Shown here in pieces: positions 36,744 through 45,775 of a stretch of DNA of 64,000 bases. The DNA lies in contig NZ_CP011058.1 of NCBI RefSeq assembly GCF_000961095.1, forward strand, positions 186,001 through 250,000, in the 5' to 3' direction. The notes under the pieces are model-generated. The model did not search any database. It worked only from the letters and a program-made list of their open reading frames with translations, and was not told where the DNA came from. Position 1 is the stretch's first letter; every line of letters starts with the position of its first letter. The translations under genes were made by a program, and so were the position numbers. The DNA is from Paenibacillus beijingensis. GTDB lineage: Bacteria; Bacillota; Bacilli; Paenibacillales; Paenibacillaceae.

Positions 36744-36922
36744 AAAGAAGTGCGGTGAACGTAGGATCGCTGCGCGGCTGGTTCGGATCTCCGATCGCTG
36801 TTGAAGCCGGATCGTTAGTATTGTCTAACCCCTTGTAGGGTTACGATCCGTCTTCAAATGCGAACGCTGACGCTTCTCCGATTCCAAACCAGCCGCTTCG
36901 CTCTTGTTCACCGCACTTCTTT
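36744..36922. repeat. 179-nt near-perfect hairpin element
   Basis: AAAGAAGTGCGGTGAAC at 36744-36760 is the exact complement of the sequence ending at 36922. Pairing continues inward through GCGGCTGGTT, GGATC/GGAATC, TTGAAG and CGGATCGT to an apical AACCC...GGGTT hairpin. No ORF is inside. It looks like a MITE-type or structured dispersed repeat. The rest of the 36534-36981 gap holds the ROK promoter. Confidence 0.75.
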
Positions 36923-36931
36923 AAGTGAGAA

Positions 36932-36963
36932 ACAAAACAGGCTGTCCCTTGAGTGGACAGCCT
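36932..36963 (-). terminator. Terminator of selO
   Basis: AGGCTGTCC pairs with GGACAGCCT around a 7-nt loop; the minus strand continues TGTTTTGTTTC. Confidence 0.8.
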
Positions 36964-36981
36964 TTCAATTCAATGCTTCGA

Positions 36982-38457
36982 TCAAGTCCCGCAAAAAGTT
37001 CGGTAAGGACGGGTTGCTGGCTCTGGCAGCGTGGCGTATTCCGCCTGTTCGGGGGAGTGCGCGAAGGGGCTCGAAAGAGCAACAAGAAGCCGCTCCATCA
37101 CGCTGTAGTCTCCTTGTTCCACCGCAGCTTCCAGTGCATCTTCTACCCGGTGGTTGCGAGGGATTACCGCGGGATTGCTGCTTTGCATCAACTGTTGCGA
37201 AGCGGCTTCGGGCTCCTGCTGCCTGCCTCGTCTCGCCTGCCACTGCTCATGCCACGAAGCAAATTCCTTGGCGTCAAACAGATCCGAATCCTTCGGTTGA
37301 TCAAAAGTTAATGCGCGGAAAGTATTGGTGTAGTCCGCACCATATTTCTGCATCATGGTTAGGAGACCTTTAATGAGGGATTCATCCTCTTGCTCTTCGT
37401 TAAAGATTCCCAGTTTTGCCCTCATTCCCCCGAGCCAATGACGGTGATACAACTCGGAGAAATCAGAAATCGCATCCTCGGCCAGTTTGATCGCCTGCTC
37501 TTCGCTGTCATGCAGCAGCGGCAAGAGGGCTTCAGCAAATCTCGCGAGATTCCACGCGGCAATATGCGGCTGATTGCCATAGGCGTAACGCCCATGGACG
37601 TCAATGGAGCTGAATACCGTGGCCGGGTCATAAGCATCCATAAAGGCGCAAGGGCCGTAATCGATCGTTTCTCCGCTAAGGGCCATGTTGTCGGTGTTCA
37701 TCACTCCGTGAATAAAGCCGACGAGCTGCCATTTGGCAATCAGCTTGGCCTGCCGCTTGATCACTTCCTGAAGCAGGACAAGATAGCGGTTCTCATCGGC
37801 GTCAATTTCCGGAAAATGTCTTTGCAATGTGTAATCGGTCAACGCCCGAAGGTTCTCCTCGGTACCCCAACTTGCAGCGTATTGAAAGGTGCCGACGCGC
37901 AGATGACTGGCAGCCACGCGGGTCAGAATCGCTCCGGGCAGCTCGGTTTCGCGAAATACGGACTCACCGGTCGTTACCACCGCCAGGCTGCGGGTCGTCG
38001 GAATACCAAGCGCATGCATCGCTTCGCTTATGATGTATTCGCGCAGCATCGGCCCGAGTGCCGCGCGGCCATCGCCTCGTCGGGAGTATGGCGTTATACC
38101 TGAACCTTTCAGCTGAATATCCACCCGCGCGCCCAGGGGAGTGATTTGTTCGCCAAGCAGCAGAGCCCTTCCGTCCCCTAACATCGTAAAATGCCCGAAT
38201 TGATGCCCGGCGTAAGCTTGAGCAAGCGGCAAAGCGCCTTCGGGAATCCGGTTGCCGGCTAGCGCCGCTACACCATCATTGCTTCGCAGCGCTTGGACAT
38301 TCAACCCCAGCGCTCTCGCCAACGAATCATTAAGAACGGCCAATTTCGGCTCTCGTACAGGAGTTGGGTTTTGTTTCGTAAAAAATGATTCCGGCAGACG
38401 GGCATAACTGTTATCGAAGTTCCATCCTGTTTCGGTTACCGCTGTTTTCTCTGTCAT
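36982..38457 (-). CDS. selO: Protein adenylyltransferase SelO (YdiU)
   Basis: A 491-residue pseudokinase-fold protein of the SelO/UPF0061 family, which transfers AMP from ATP to protein hydroxyls. It carries [53 protein letters not shown] sequence and [20 protein letters not shown] with the inverted ATP-binding arrangement. Length is normal. The C-terminus ends FCGT, where some homologues carry a selenocysteine or Cys. The gene stands alone with its own terminator. Confidence 0.93.
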   Translation of the reverse strand: MTEKTAVTETGWNFDNSYARLPESFFTKQNPTPVREPKLAVLNDSLARALGLNVQALRSNDGVAALAGNRIPEGALPLAQAYAGHQFGHFTMLGDGRALLLGEQITPLGARVDIQLKGSGITPYSRRGDGRAALGPMLREYIISEAMHALGIPTTRSLAVVTTGESVFRETELPGAILTRVAASHLRVGTFQYAASWGTEENLRALTDYTLQRHFPEIDADENRYLVLLQEVIKRQAKLIAKWQLVGFIHGVMNTDNMALSGETIDYGPCAFMDAYDPATVFSSIDVHGRYAYGNQPHIAAWNLARFAEALLPLLHDSEEQAIKLAEDAISDFSELYHRHWLGGMRAKLGIFNEEQEDESLIKGLLTMMQKYGADYTNTFRALTFDQPKDSDLFDAKEFASWHEQWQARRGRQQEPEAASQQLMQSSNPAVIPRNHRVEDALEAAVEQGDYSVMERLLVALSSPFAHSPEQAEYATLPEPATRPYRTFCGT

Positions 38458-38723
38458 CTTATCTCCTTTTTCATGATGATATTTTTGGTCGTCTACTTTT
38501 TATATCAATACAAGGCAGCTCATGTAGTGTTTGCTTTACCAATTTTATTATACCCTTCCATTGTGTTATTCTGCCCGTTACCGATCTGGTGAAAAAGGAT
38601 CGCCTGACCGCACGGCAGCGGTGTTCTTGCATATTTCAACATTCTTCCTCAACAATCCTGCTGCAGGCTTTATAATGCCCCGCTTCAGATGGATAAAGCA
38701 AAATTTAACCATTCTGTTATTTC

Positions 38724-38768
38724 GAAAAAACCGAAAGAAGGACGGTTTAGGAACCGTCCTTCTTTCGG
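38724..38768 (-). terminator. Terminator of the hexulose phosphate operon
   Basis: CCGAAAGAAGGACGGTT forms a perfect 17-bp stem around a 4-nt loop and is followed on the minus strand by TTTTTT. The remainder of the 38458-38806 gap shows only AT-rich promoter-like sequence for selO. Confidence 0.92.
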
Positions 38769-38806
38769 CCTCTATTATAGACTCGAACGAGTCCGCTTCC
38801 GTCGTA

Positions 38807-39355
38807 TTACTCCACGTTGCTGTGCAGGCGCAGCGCCATGCCGCCGTCCACCTGCCGGATGCCGCCATATTCCAGGCATACGGCGTCCAGGACGAGATGG
38901 ACGCATTGGTCGAACAGCGACCCAAGCGGTTGAATGCTTGCCGCTTCGCCCTCGCGTCTATATTTCGTGGCTGCCGGAATGTGCAGGAGCTTTGTCGCGC
39001 TGCGCCCCAGCTGAGACTGTTCGTCCGTTGTTACGCCGATCACGGTGCAGCCCAGCTCTCGCGCTTTTTCCGCAACCCACACGACATTTTTCGTCGTTCC
39101 CGAGCCGGACACCGCGACCAAAATATCGCCGGCGGCCATCGAGGGCGTAATCGTCTCTCCGACGACATACGACGTCGCGCCAAGATGCATCATGCGCATC
39201 GCAAACGATTTGGCCATCAGTCCCGACCGGCCCTCTCCGACGACGAAAATTCTTTTCCCTTCCGCCAAAGTCGCTGCCGTCTCCTGAATAGCGCCGGCCT
39301 CCAGCTTGTTCAGCACCGTTTCGATTTCCCCGATAATAGCCGGAATTTTATCCAT
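38807..39355 (-). CDS. hxlB: 6-phospho-3-hexuloisomerase (SIS domain)
   Basis: A 182-residue SIS-domain protein: GKRIFVVGEGRSGLMAKSFAMRM, VSGSGTTKNVVWVAEKARE and PLGSLFDQCVHLVLDAV are typical of 6-phospho-3-hexuloisomerase, which converts 3-hexulose 6-phosphate to fructose 6-phosphate. The ATG at 39355 has GGGAGAG 8 nt upstream and overlaps the stop of the preceding synthase gene by 8 nt. It is last in a five-gene overlapping operon under KdgR-type operators. Confidence 0.88.
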   Translation of the reverse strand: MDKIPAIIGEIETVLNKLEAGAIQETAATLAEGKRIFVVGEGRSGLMAKSFAMRMMHLGATSYVVGETITPSMAAGDILVAVSGSGTTKNVVWVAEKARELGCTVIGVTTDEQSQLGRSATKLLHIPAATKYRREGEAASIQPLGSLFDQCVHLVLDAVCLEYGGIRQVDGGMALRLHSNVE

Positions 39356-40004
39356 AGATCCGTCTCTCCCTCTGCTCATTCATCACTTGTCTTATTTGAA
39401 ATGCCGCCTGCCGCGGGTCGGCCGCCTTCGTAATCGCGGACCCGATAATGACCACATGCGGCTTAAGCAGCATCAAACCCGGCAGCGATTCCAGCGTGAT
39501 CCCTCCGGCCATCGCCAGCTTCAGCCCTTCATCTGCGCGAACTCCTCCAGCTTGCCGACTGACATTCTTAAGCTGATGCCCCGCTTGCTCCTGCTCATCT
39601 TTGCTGACATGGATGCAGTGAACGGCATCGTTGAATTGATGCAATGTATTCTGCTGTTCAGTCGAAGTATGGAGAAGATCGATCATGACCTGCGCGCCGA
39701 ACCGGGCGGCAGTCTCCATACACGTCTCCACCGTCACGAGCGGAGCGGCTCCCATTACCGTAGCAACATCCGCGCCGGCATTGAAGCATAGCTCGAACTC
39801 ATACTTGGCGTTATCGAACGTTTTCATATCGGCCACAATCGTTTTATCCGGAAATGCCCGCTTGAGCTCCTTGACGCTGTCCATACCAAATTCTTTAATG
39901 AGGGAAGTTCCCACTTCGATCCAATCCACTTCGTCCTGAACGATTCGCGCCATATCAACGGCCTCTTGGATCGTCATCCGGTCAAGAGCTAATTGAATAT
40001 TCAT
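39348..40004 (-). CDS. hxlA: 3-hexulose-6-phosphate synthase-like decarboxylase-superfamily protein
   Basis: A 218-residue TIM barrel of the OMP decarboxylase superfamily. It shows LALDRMTIQEA, VDWIEVGTSLIKEFG, VADMKTFDNAKYEFE (the DxKxxD-type catalytic motif, with D-M-K-x-x-D), GADVATVMGAA and MAGGITLES. The closest known function is 3-hexulose-6-phosphate synthase (formaldehyde plus ribulose 5-phosphate), supported by the adjacent isomerase. A related keto-gulonate phosphate decarboxylase role is possible. The ATG at 40004 overlaps the transporter stop (ATGA). GGGAG is 10 nt upstream. Confidence 0.82.
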   Translation of the reverse strand: MNIQLALDRMTIQEAVDMARIVQDEVDWIEVGTSLIKEFGMDSVKELKRAFPDKTIVADMKTFDNAKYEFELCFNAGADVATVMGAAPLVTVETCMETAARFGAQVMIDLLHTSTEQQNTLHQFNDAVHCIHVSKDEQEQAGHQLKNVSRQAGGVRADEGLKLAMAGGITLESLPGLMLLKPHVVIIGSAITKAADPRQAAFQIRQVMNEQRERRIYG

Positions 40005-41284
40005 CGCGGATTCACTCCCACCTGTGAACGTATTCCTACTTGTTTCGTTCTGCCTACCATTATCGTCAAAATCGCGGAAAGCAGCAATGAGCTTGCCATG
40101 AACATATAGGAAGCTCCAAATCCGCCCGTCGATCCGTTCAAATAGCCGACAATGTAGGAACCGGCAAACGAACCGAGCGCCCCCATGCTGTTGATCAATG
40201 CCATCGCTCCTCCTGCGACGTTGCGCGGCAGTATTTCCGGAATAATGGCAAAAAACGGTCCGTACGGCGCGTACATAGCTCCTCCTGCAATAATGAGCAA
40301 AACAAAAGATATCCAGAACTGGTCGGGTCCGATTGCATAAGAGGCGTAGAAAGCGATTGCACCGATTAGCAGGAAAGGCCATACAAATCTTTTTCGATGC
40401 AGCGTTTTATCCGAGAAGTAAGAGGCCAGAAGCATAAGCGCAATCGCGAGCAGATAAGGGATCGACGACAGCCATCCGGTGGCGATCATACTCATATTCG
40501 GGGCCGCTTTGACGATCGAAGGAAGCCACAGCACGAAACCGTACACACCGATGCTCCAGAAAAAATATTGAAAGGCAAGGATGATGACGCTTGGCGAGCG
40601 AAACGCTTCACGATAATTTTTAACCGCTTTCAAATCTGCTTGTTCGCGATTCATCTCTTCCGACAGCGCTCTTTTCTCTTCATCGGTAAGCCATTTCGCA
40701 TCCTTCGGCTTATCGTTCACAAGCTTCCACCAAATAAAGGCCCAAATCACCGCCGGCAGCCCCTCAACGATGAACATGCCTCTCCAGCCGATCGAAGTGA
40801 CGAGATATCCGGACAGAACCGACATCCACAGCACCGTAACCGGATTGCCGAGAATGAGAAACGTATTGGCCCGGGAACGTTCTTTTTTCGTAAACCAATG
40901 GCTTAAAAAGACGAGCATCGCCGGCATGACAGCGCTCTCTACAACGCCAAGCATAAAGCGAATGCCAATCAGCAGCGTTACATTAGTGACCATCCCTGTA
41001 GCGGTAGCCAGAAGCCCCCATAATATGAGCGCGACAAAAACGAGCTTCTTGGCGCTTTTATTTTCCGCGTAGTACGCTCCGGGTACCTGAAAGAAAAAAT
41101 AACCGAGAAAAAACAGCGCGCCCAGCAGCGATGACATCGACGACGTAATGGACAAATCTTCGGCCATTCCGGCCGCTGCCCCAAAACCGTAATTTGCCCG
41201 GTCCAAATAGGCAAGACTGTACGTGATGAAAATAACCGGTATTAACCGGAACCAGCGGGAGGCGGATAATTGAGGTTTGCTCAT
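40001..41284 (-). CDS. MFS transporter, anion:cation symporter type (hexuronate-like)
   Basis: A 427-residue twelve-helix major facilitator of the ACS family, the group that includes glucarate, galactonate and hexuronate permeases (YLDRANYGFG near the N-terminus, FLSHWFTKKERSRANT after helix 4). The ATG at 41284 overlaps the kinase stop as ATGA; an ATG two codons earlier is also possible. Within the KDG-type operon it should import a sugar acid or related sugar. Confidence 0.88.
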   Translation of the reverse strand: MSKPQLSASRWFRLIPVIFITYSLAYLDRANYGFGAAAGMAEDLSITSSMSSLLGALFFLGYFFFQVPGAYYAENKSAKKLVFVALILWGLLATATGMVTNVTLLIGIRFMLGVVESAVMPAMLVFLSHWFTKKERSRANTFLILGNPVTVLWMSVLSGYLVTSIGWRGMFIVEGLPAVIWAFIWWKLVNDKPKDAKWLTDEEKRALSEEMNREQADLKAVKNYREAFRSPSVIILAFQYFFWSIGVYGFVLWLPSIVKAAPNMSMIATGWLSSIPYLLAIALMLLASYFSDKTLHRKRFVWPFLLIGAIAFYASYAIGPDQFWISFVLLIIAGGAMYAPYGPFFAIIPEILPRNVAGGAMALINSMGALGSFAGSYIVGYLNGSTGGFGASYMFMASSLLLSAILTIMVGRTKQVGIRSQVGVNPR

Positions 41285-42246
41285 GAACATCTCGCTCCTT
41301 TCAGATGCTGTTTAATAAATGACGTCAGCGAGGCTTCCTCCGGATAACCTTCATGATCGCCGTAGGTTTGGACAGCCATCGCTCCAATCGCATTGCCGCG
41401 CACAACCGAATCCGCTACGCCATAGCCGAGCAGCAGGCCGCTGATCAAGCCGACCGAGAAGCCGTCTCCGGCTCCGACCGTATCGATAACGTTGTCGACC
41501 TTGAATCCGGGAACGGCGCCTTCCTCCGTCCGGCTGCAATAATAGGCTCCTTCGGCACCCAACTTGATGACGACTAGCTTGACTCCGTGCTGCAGGTAAA
41601 ACTCGGCAATCGCCTTTACATTCCGCGTACCGGTCAGCAGCTCCGCTTCCTCGATACCCGGGAGCACCCAATCGCACTTGAAGGCGAATGCATTCGTTAC
41701 CGAAATCATTTCCTCCCGCGAAGCCCACAGGGACGGCCGCAAATTCGGATCAAACGAGACCGTTCGTCCCGCCTGCTTCATCAAGTTCAACGCCTCTGCG
41801 GCAAACGCGCGCGTGTTCTCCGAAATTCCAAGCGGAATGCCGGTCATATGCAAATGCCGGGCGGACAGAAAATAGTCGCGGCCCAGCGCTTCCGTTCCCA
41901 TAAAGCTTGCCGCCGAACGTTTGCGGAAATATTGCACCTGCGGGTCGCCTGCTTCGACACGGGATTTCAGCTGAAAGCCGGTCGGGTTCCGCTCATCGGT
42001 CGTCACCGAGTCGATATTCACCTTTTCCGACCGAAGCTTTGCTTGAATAAACTGACCGAAGGCGTCCTTCCCCACTCTGCTTGCCCATCCGCTGCGAAGG
42101 CCGAGCCGCGCGAGCCCGATTGCGACATTCGTTTCCGCTCCGGCCAAACGGCGCGTGAACTGACTGACTTCCGCCAAATCGCCGGGCGAATCGGCGACAA
42201 ACATCGCCATCGCCTCTCCGAAAGTGACCACATCCAGCTTGTTCAA
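41281..42246 (-). CDS. PfkB family sugar kinase (2-keto-3-deoxygluconate kinase-like)
   Basis: A 321-residue ribokinase-fold kinase: GEAMAMFVAD at the N-terminus, GAETNVAIGLARLG (first PfkB signature), and DTVGAGDGFSVGLISGLL with the anion hole GAGD and catalytic Asp. It is similar to KdgK. It has a TTG start with GGAGG 7 nt upstream, and its first codon overlaps the stop of the preceding gene (TTGA). In this operon it would phosphorylate the product of the TIM-barrel isomerase. Confidence 0.87.
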   Translation of the reverse strand: MNKLDVVTFGEAMAMFVADSPGDLAEVSQFTRRLAGAETNVAIGLARLGLRSGWASRVGKDAFGQFIQAKLRSEKVNIDSVTTDERNPTGFQLKSRVEAGDPQVQYFRKRSAASFMGTEALGRDYFLSARHLHMTGIPLGISENTRAFAAEALNLMKQAGRTVSFDPNLRPSLWASREEMISVTNAFAFKCDWVLPGIEEAELLTGTRNVKAIAEFYLQHGVKLVVIKLGAEGAYYCSRTEEGAVPGFKVDNVIDTVGAGDGFSVGLISGLLLGYGVADSVVRGNAIGAMAVQTYGDHEGYPEEASLTSFIKQHLKGARCS

Positions 42247-43022
42247 GTGATTTCCTCCTTCTCCATCGCTTTTTTCAACAGGGCGATATAATCACGCAGC
42301 ATGCTTGCATCCGCAACAGGAAATTCAATGGCGGCCGGCGCGTCCGCAGGCAGCCGTTGTAATAGCTGTCTCCAGTCCGCGTTCGGCTCCTTAGTTATTG
42401 GAACCGTTTTCAATTGATCGCCATCCTGTTCGACATGCTTACAATGAACATACACGACATGCCTGCTCAGCAATTCGGCCGCAGCGAACGCATTTTCCCC
42501 GGAGTACGCCCAGTTTCCGATATCAAACGTCATGCGGACAGGGACGGCATTTTCTGAAACCGCTTTAAAAAATGCGTTCAGCTGCTGCAGATTGCCTCCG
42601 TAAGCCGTCTGGTCATTTTCCACCGTTAAGATCATCGACTTAGATCCTTGGAGATTACGACCTAATAAACCAGATATTGCGTTTACATTTGATCGAACAG
42701 CATCATAATGACCTAACGGCATTTTCACAATGTCCGCTTGAATCGCTTGCGCTTCTTCAAGGATCACTTCTAAACCGCTTTCATTTAACTCGCCGCTTTC
42801 AAGCCAAAGTTCCACCGGAGCCGAATAGACACAATTGAGCTGATGCTGCTCAATGGCACGCCGGCACTTTTCTAATGGAAGATCCTCGGTACGAAACAGT
42901 TCCCGCCTGATTTCAATTCCTTGTCCGCCGTTTGCCGCAATGAATGCTGCATACTTTTCCTGGCCGTCTACCGCTGGATTTTGCGGGTCAAATACCGAGG
43001 TGGGAATAATAACTTTATTCAA
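42243..43022 (-). CDS. Sugar phosphate isomerase/epimerase-like TIM barrel protein
   Basis: A protein of about 259 residues in the xylose-isomerase-like TIM barrel family (AP_endonuc_2 fold): GGQGIEIRRELF, ADIVKMPLGHYDA, LTVENDQTAYGG, VRMTFDIGNWAY, HVVYVHCKHVE and PAAIEFPV supply the usual metal-binding Glu, Asp, His and Glu. The TTG at 43022 is chosen because AGGAGGTGA ends 8 nt before it; the GTG at 43034 overlaps the ribosome binding site. It is first gene of the operon, just downstream of two operators. Substrate unknown. Confidence 0.78.
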   Translation of the reverse strand: MNKVIIPTSVFDPQNPAVDGQEKYAAFIAANGGQGIEIRRELFRTEDLPLEKCRRAIEQHQLNCVYSAPVELWLESGELNESGLEVILEEAQAIQADIVKMPLGHYDAVRSNVNAISGLLGRNLQGSKSMILTVENDQTAYGGNLQQLNAFFKAVSENAVPVRMTFDIGNWAYSGENAFAAAELLSRHVVYVHCKHVEQDGDQLKTVPITKEPNADWRQLLQRLPADAPAAIEFPVADASMLRDYIALLKKAMEKEEIT

Positions 43023-43067
43023 GTAGAAGCTCACCTCCTGCGATTGTGATAAATGGTTTAATCTTCA

Positions 43068-43092
43068 TAAACCGATTTACTAAACCGGTTTA
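43068..43092. promoter_or_regulatory. KdgR-type operators upstream of the hexulose operon
   Basis: A perfect 12-bp palindrome TAAACCGGTTTA at 43081-43092 is preceded immediately by the near-match TAAACCGATTTA at 43068-43079. They lie about 45-70 bp upstream of the first gene at 43022. Confidence 0.8.
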
Positions 43093-43150
43093 TCTATTTG
43101 ACGAAATTATACTGCACCTCTTTTTAAAATTCAAGCACCCCGCCAAAAAA

Positions 43151-44176
43151 TTATTTTTCGGCAGGGGTGCTTCTTAAGGTGGATTCACGTACAACCAGTT
43201 TGCATTCAAAAATCCGCTCGCGCGGCGAGGCGTCGATTTGCCCGTCGGCCTTAATCCGCTCATGGAGCAGTTCCCCGGCGGCTTTGCCCATTTCCTGCGA
43301 AGGCTGGATGATTGAAGTGAGCGTCGGCTGCAACAAATGCGCGAATGAGATGTTGTCAAAGACGATCAGCGCGAGCTGCTCCGGCACCTTGATCGCATTC
43401 GCTTTGATGTGGGCAAGCACCTCCAGCAGCACCAAATCGTTGCCGGCAATAATCGCCGAAGGCTTGATCTCCCCCGCAAAGAGTTTGTTCAGCCTGCTCT
43501 TCATTTCGGCCATTTCGCAGCTGATCATGAACGGCTCATGTTGTTCCAGTCCGAGCTCCTTCACCGCCCTTTTGTAGCCTTCCATCCGCTCCATGCGCGA
43601 ACTGATCGTCAGCGGCGCCGTCAATATGGCGATCTTCCGGTGGCCTTGCTCCGCCAAATGTTCAATCGCCTTATAAACCGCTTCACCGTTGTTCACGGCG
43701 ATGATGTCCGTGTTAATCCCTTCCACTTTGCGGTCGATGAACAGGATCGGGGTGCGCTGCTTCGTCAGCTTTTTGTACAGCTGCTTGTTTTTGCCGGTCG
43801 GAAACAAAATGATGCCGTCCACCTGCTTCGCCTGCAGCATTTCGATATACATCTTCTCTTTCTCCGCATCCTCGTACGAGTTACACAGCATGACATTCAT
43901 GCCGTACTCCTGAAAATAATCTTCAATCGCCCGGCAAATTTCCGTCGAGAAGCTGTGCATAATGTTCGCCACAATGATGCCGATCGTTGACGTCCGCTTT
44001 TGCTTCAAGCTCCGCGCCAACGCGTTCGGCTGGTACTCCAGCTCTTCAATCGCTTCTTCAATTTTCGATCTCGTTTCCGCACTCATATATTCGTACCGTT
44101 TATTTAAATATTGGGAAACGGTGCTTTTGGACACACCGGCTTTTTCCGCCACATCGGCCATTGTAACCTTGACCAC
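43151..44176 (-). CDS. kdgR: LacI family regulator, KdgR-like
   Basis: A 341-residue LacI/GalR repressor: MADVAEKAGVSKSTVSQYLN is the HTH, SLKQKRTSTIGIIVANIMHS leads into the effector domain, and the C-terminal half is a normal PBP-like fold. It resembles Bacillus KdgR, and it controls a kinase/transport operon of the right type. It has a GTG start with AGGAG 7 nt upstream. A perfect TAAACCGGTTTA 37 bp before its own start suggests autoregulation, and the same palindrome stands before the downstream operon. Confidence 0.85.
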   Translation of the reverse strand: MVKVTMADVAEKAGVSKSTVSQYLNKRYEYMSAETRSKIEEAIEELEYQPNALARSLKQKRTSTIGIIVANIMHSFSTEICRAIEDYFQEYGMNVMLCNSYEDAEKEKMYIEMLQAKQVDGIILFPTGKNKQLYKKLTKQRTPILFIDRKVEGINTDIIAVNNGEAVYKAIEHLAEQGHRKIAILTAPLTISSRMERMEGYKRAVKELGLEQHEPFMISCEMAEMKSRLNKLFAGEIKPSAIIAGNDLVLLEVLAHIKANAIKVPEQLALIVFDNISFAHLLQPTLTSIIQPSQEMGKAAGELLHERIKADGQIDASPRERIFECKLVVRESTLRSTPAEK

Positions 44177-44212
44177 GAACTCACTCCTCTTGTCTCTCTC
44201 GCCGGCTAAATA

Positions 44213-44224
44213 TAAACCGGTTTA
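44213..44224. promoter_or_regulatory. KdgR-type operator of the regulator's own promoter
   Basis: A perfect palindrome TAAACCGGTTTA, identical to the site at 43081-43092. The rest of the 44177-44485 gap shows only promoter-like sequence. Confidence 0.8.
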
Positions 44225-44485
44225 CCGTTCATCGATGATTTTTTCTTTCATCATGTTAACAAGTAACATCAGGAGCTTCAAGTCCTTTGCTATGGCTGCT
44301 TCCGGAACACGGATATCTGTGCACGCCGATAAAGACTTTTTCATCAAGTTGTTCGTCATCACTTATATGGATGTGGATTTTATAAGAATTGCAGCCTCCC
44401 GAAACTAGCAGCTCGTCTTGGAGGTATGCTTGGAGAAAAATCGATCTATACTAGATTTATATATGAATAAGACAGGTGAGAAACA

Positions 44486-44917
44486 ATGAAGCTGAAAACC
44501 CGAATTTTACTGGCGATGTCATGGACAAGCATCCTTTTTATTTTCACATGTACGGTCAGTTTAAGCATGCTGCTGAAGCATCAATATATTCATTTTAATT
44601 TCAATCCGGATCCTCACTTTCGGCAATTTTTCCGGCTGATGGACATCAATAAAATTCATGACGAATGGATCGTCGTCAAGCTCGGGCATTTCATCGGTTT
44701 TGCCATTATGGACGTCCTGTTGTTCAATATGGTCCGGAGAAAAAATACCGCTTTACTATTGTCTATCCTGTTCGCAATCGTTACGGAAATTTTCCAGCTG
44801 TATTTTCATCGTGACGGGCGGCTGTACGATGTACTGATTGATTCAAGCGGGGCGCTCATTTCTTATTTGCTGCTTTCGGACCGGGCTTTCGATAAGGAGA
44901 TCGATACCACCCGTTGA
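44486..44917 (+). CDS. VanZ-like membrane protein
   Basis: A 143-residue protein with about four transmembrane helices and VanZ-family features: an N-terminal helix ILLAMSWTSILFIFT, VVKLGHFIGFAIMDVLLF containing the conserved K-x-GHF-x-x-F, EIFQLYFHRDGRLYDVLID with the E-x-x-Q...R-x-x-x-x-D pattern, and SSGALISYLL. AGGTGAG lies 5 nt before the ATG. VanZ-like proteins are widespread in Firmicutes, and only VanZ itself has a teicoplanin link. No operon partner is obvious. Confidence 0.85.
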   Translation: MKLKTRILLAMSWTSILFIFTCTVSLSMLLKHQYIHFNFNPDPHFRQFFRLMDINKIHDEWIVVKLGHFIGFAIMDVLLFNMVRRKNTALLLSILFAIVTEIFQLYFHRDGRLYDVLIDSSGALISYLLLSDRAFDKEIDTTR

Positions 44918-44993
44918 TAAAATCGGAATATTTTCATGGGAAACGTTACATGCTATTTCAGGTTACAATCACAGCGCATTGGAGGATACGACA

Positions 44994-45170
44994 TTGAACA
45001 AACAACGGGCAGTTGAGATTGCGGATTCACCGGTAATGGCAAATGTAACCTTTCAAGGCACCAATGTATACATTCAACATGTAAATGAAGACGAAACCGC
45101 CCGGATTTATCCGCTCGGGCAACCGGAGCAGGAGCAAAACGTGCCGCTGGACAGCCTGATCGAGCAATAG
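44994..45170 (+). CDS. sspH: H-type small acid-soluble spore protein
   Basis: A 58-residue protein matching SspH: MNKQRAVEIADSPVMANVTF, GTNVYIQHVNEDETARIYPL and a C-terminal PLDSLIEQ. The start is TTG at 44994 with GGAGG 8 nt upstream. SspH is made in the forespore and packaged in spores, so the organism is an endospore former. A terminator follows. Confidence 0.93.
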   Translation: MNKQRAVEIADSPVMANVTFQGTNVYIQHVNEDETARIYPLGQPEQEQNVPLDSLIEQ

Positions 45171-45198
45171 GTTACGGACGGTATTGAACCGAAGCGAA

Positions 45199-45241
45199 AA
45201 AAGGGAAAGGGGCTTCAAGCGGCCCTTTTCCCTTCGTTTGT
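45199..45241 (+). terminator. Terminator of sspH
   Basis: AAGGGAAAGGGGC pairs with GGCCCTTTTCCCTT, followed by CGTTTGT. Confidence 0.75.
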
Positions 45242-45254
45242 CGTATAAGAAAAT

Positions 45255-45725
45255 TCATAATGATTTCGGCTGTGCTAAAAATGACTCCACTTGTTTGATG
45301 TGATGCTCATCGTGCTCAATGAATTCGTCCAACAATTTCTCAAATGTATATTGCCCATGATCGATGCGGAATTGCGTTGTGTCATCATAACATTCATTCA
45401 ACAGGAGCAGCAGCTGCTTCCGAGTGTTCACGGCGTCATCGATAAGAGCATCGGGCTTCGTATACGATTGAGAAAATAATGAGGCTTCTTGATTGAGCGA
45501 ATCTATATCCACGAAAAACAACTCTGCGCCTTCTGTCACATTGGGAACTATCTTCTCCAGCAAATTTCGGTCCCAGAACATGATGTGGGTCAAAATTTCC
45601 CGGATCGACCATTTCCCTTCGGTGATCGGCTTTCTCCAAAGCTCATGGTCGAGGCTTCTCATTTTTTCCGCCCAAGCGATAAAGCCTGCGAACTCCTTTA
45701 TTTTCTCGTTCATGTTCGCTGCCAT
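45255..45725 (-). CDS. DinB/DfsB-like four-helix bundle protein
   Basis: A 156-residue protein of the DinB/YfiT-like superfamily: GKWSIREILTHIMFWDRNLL with a His in the second helix and EFIEHDEHHIKQVESFL, the His pair of the last helix, giving the usual three-His metal site. The ATG at 45725 follows AGGAG by 7 nt; the longer reading overlaps the FAD-synthetase-like gene and is rejected. Biochemical role unknown; relatives are thiol-S-transferase-like or colibactin self-protection hydrolases. Confidence 0.78.
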   Translation of the reverse strand: MAANMNEKIKEFAGFIAWAEKMRSLDHELWRKPITEGKWSIREILTHIMFWDRNLLEKIVPNVTEGAELFFVDIDSLNQEASLFSQSYTKPDALIDDAVNTRKQLLLLLNECYDDTTQFRIDHGQYTFEKLLDEFIEHDEHHIKQVESFLAQPKSL

Positions 45726-45775
45726 CGTTCCGCTCCTTTTCATTGCTTCCTTATCAAGCTGGCGACAATGTCGTT

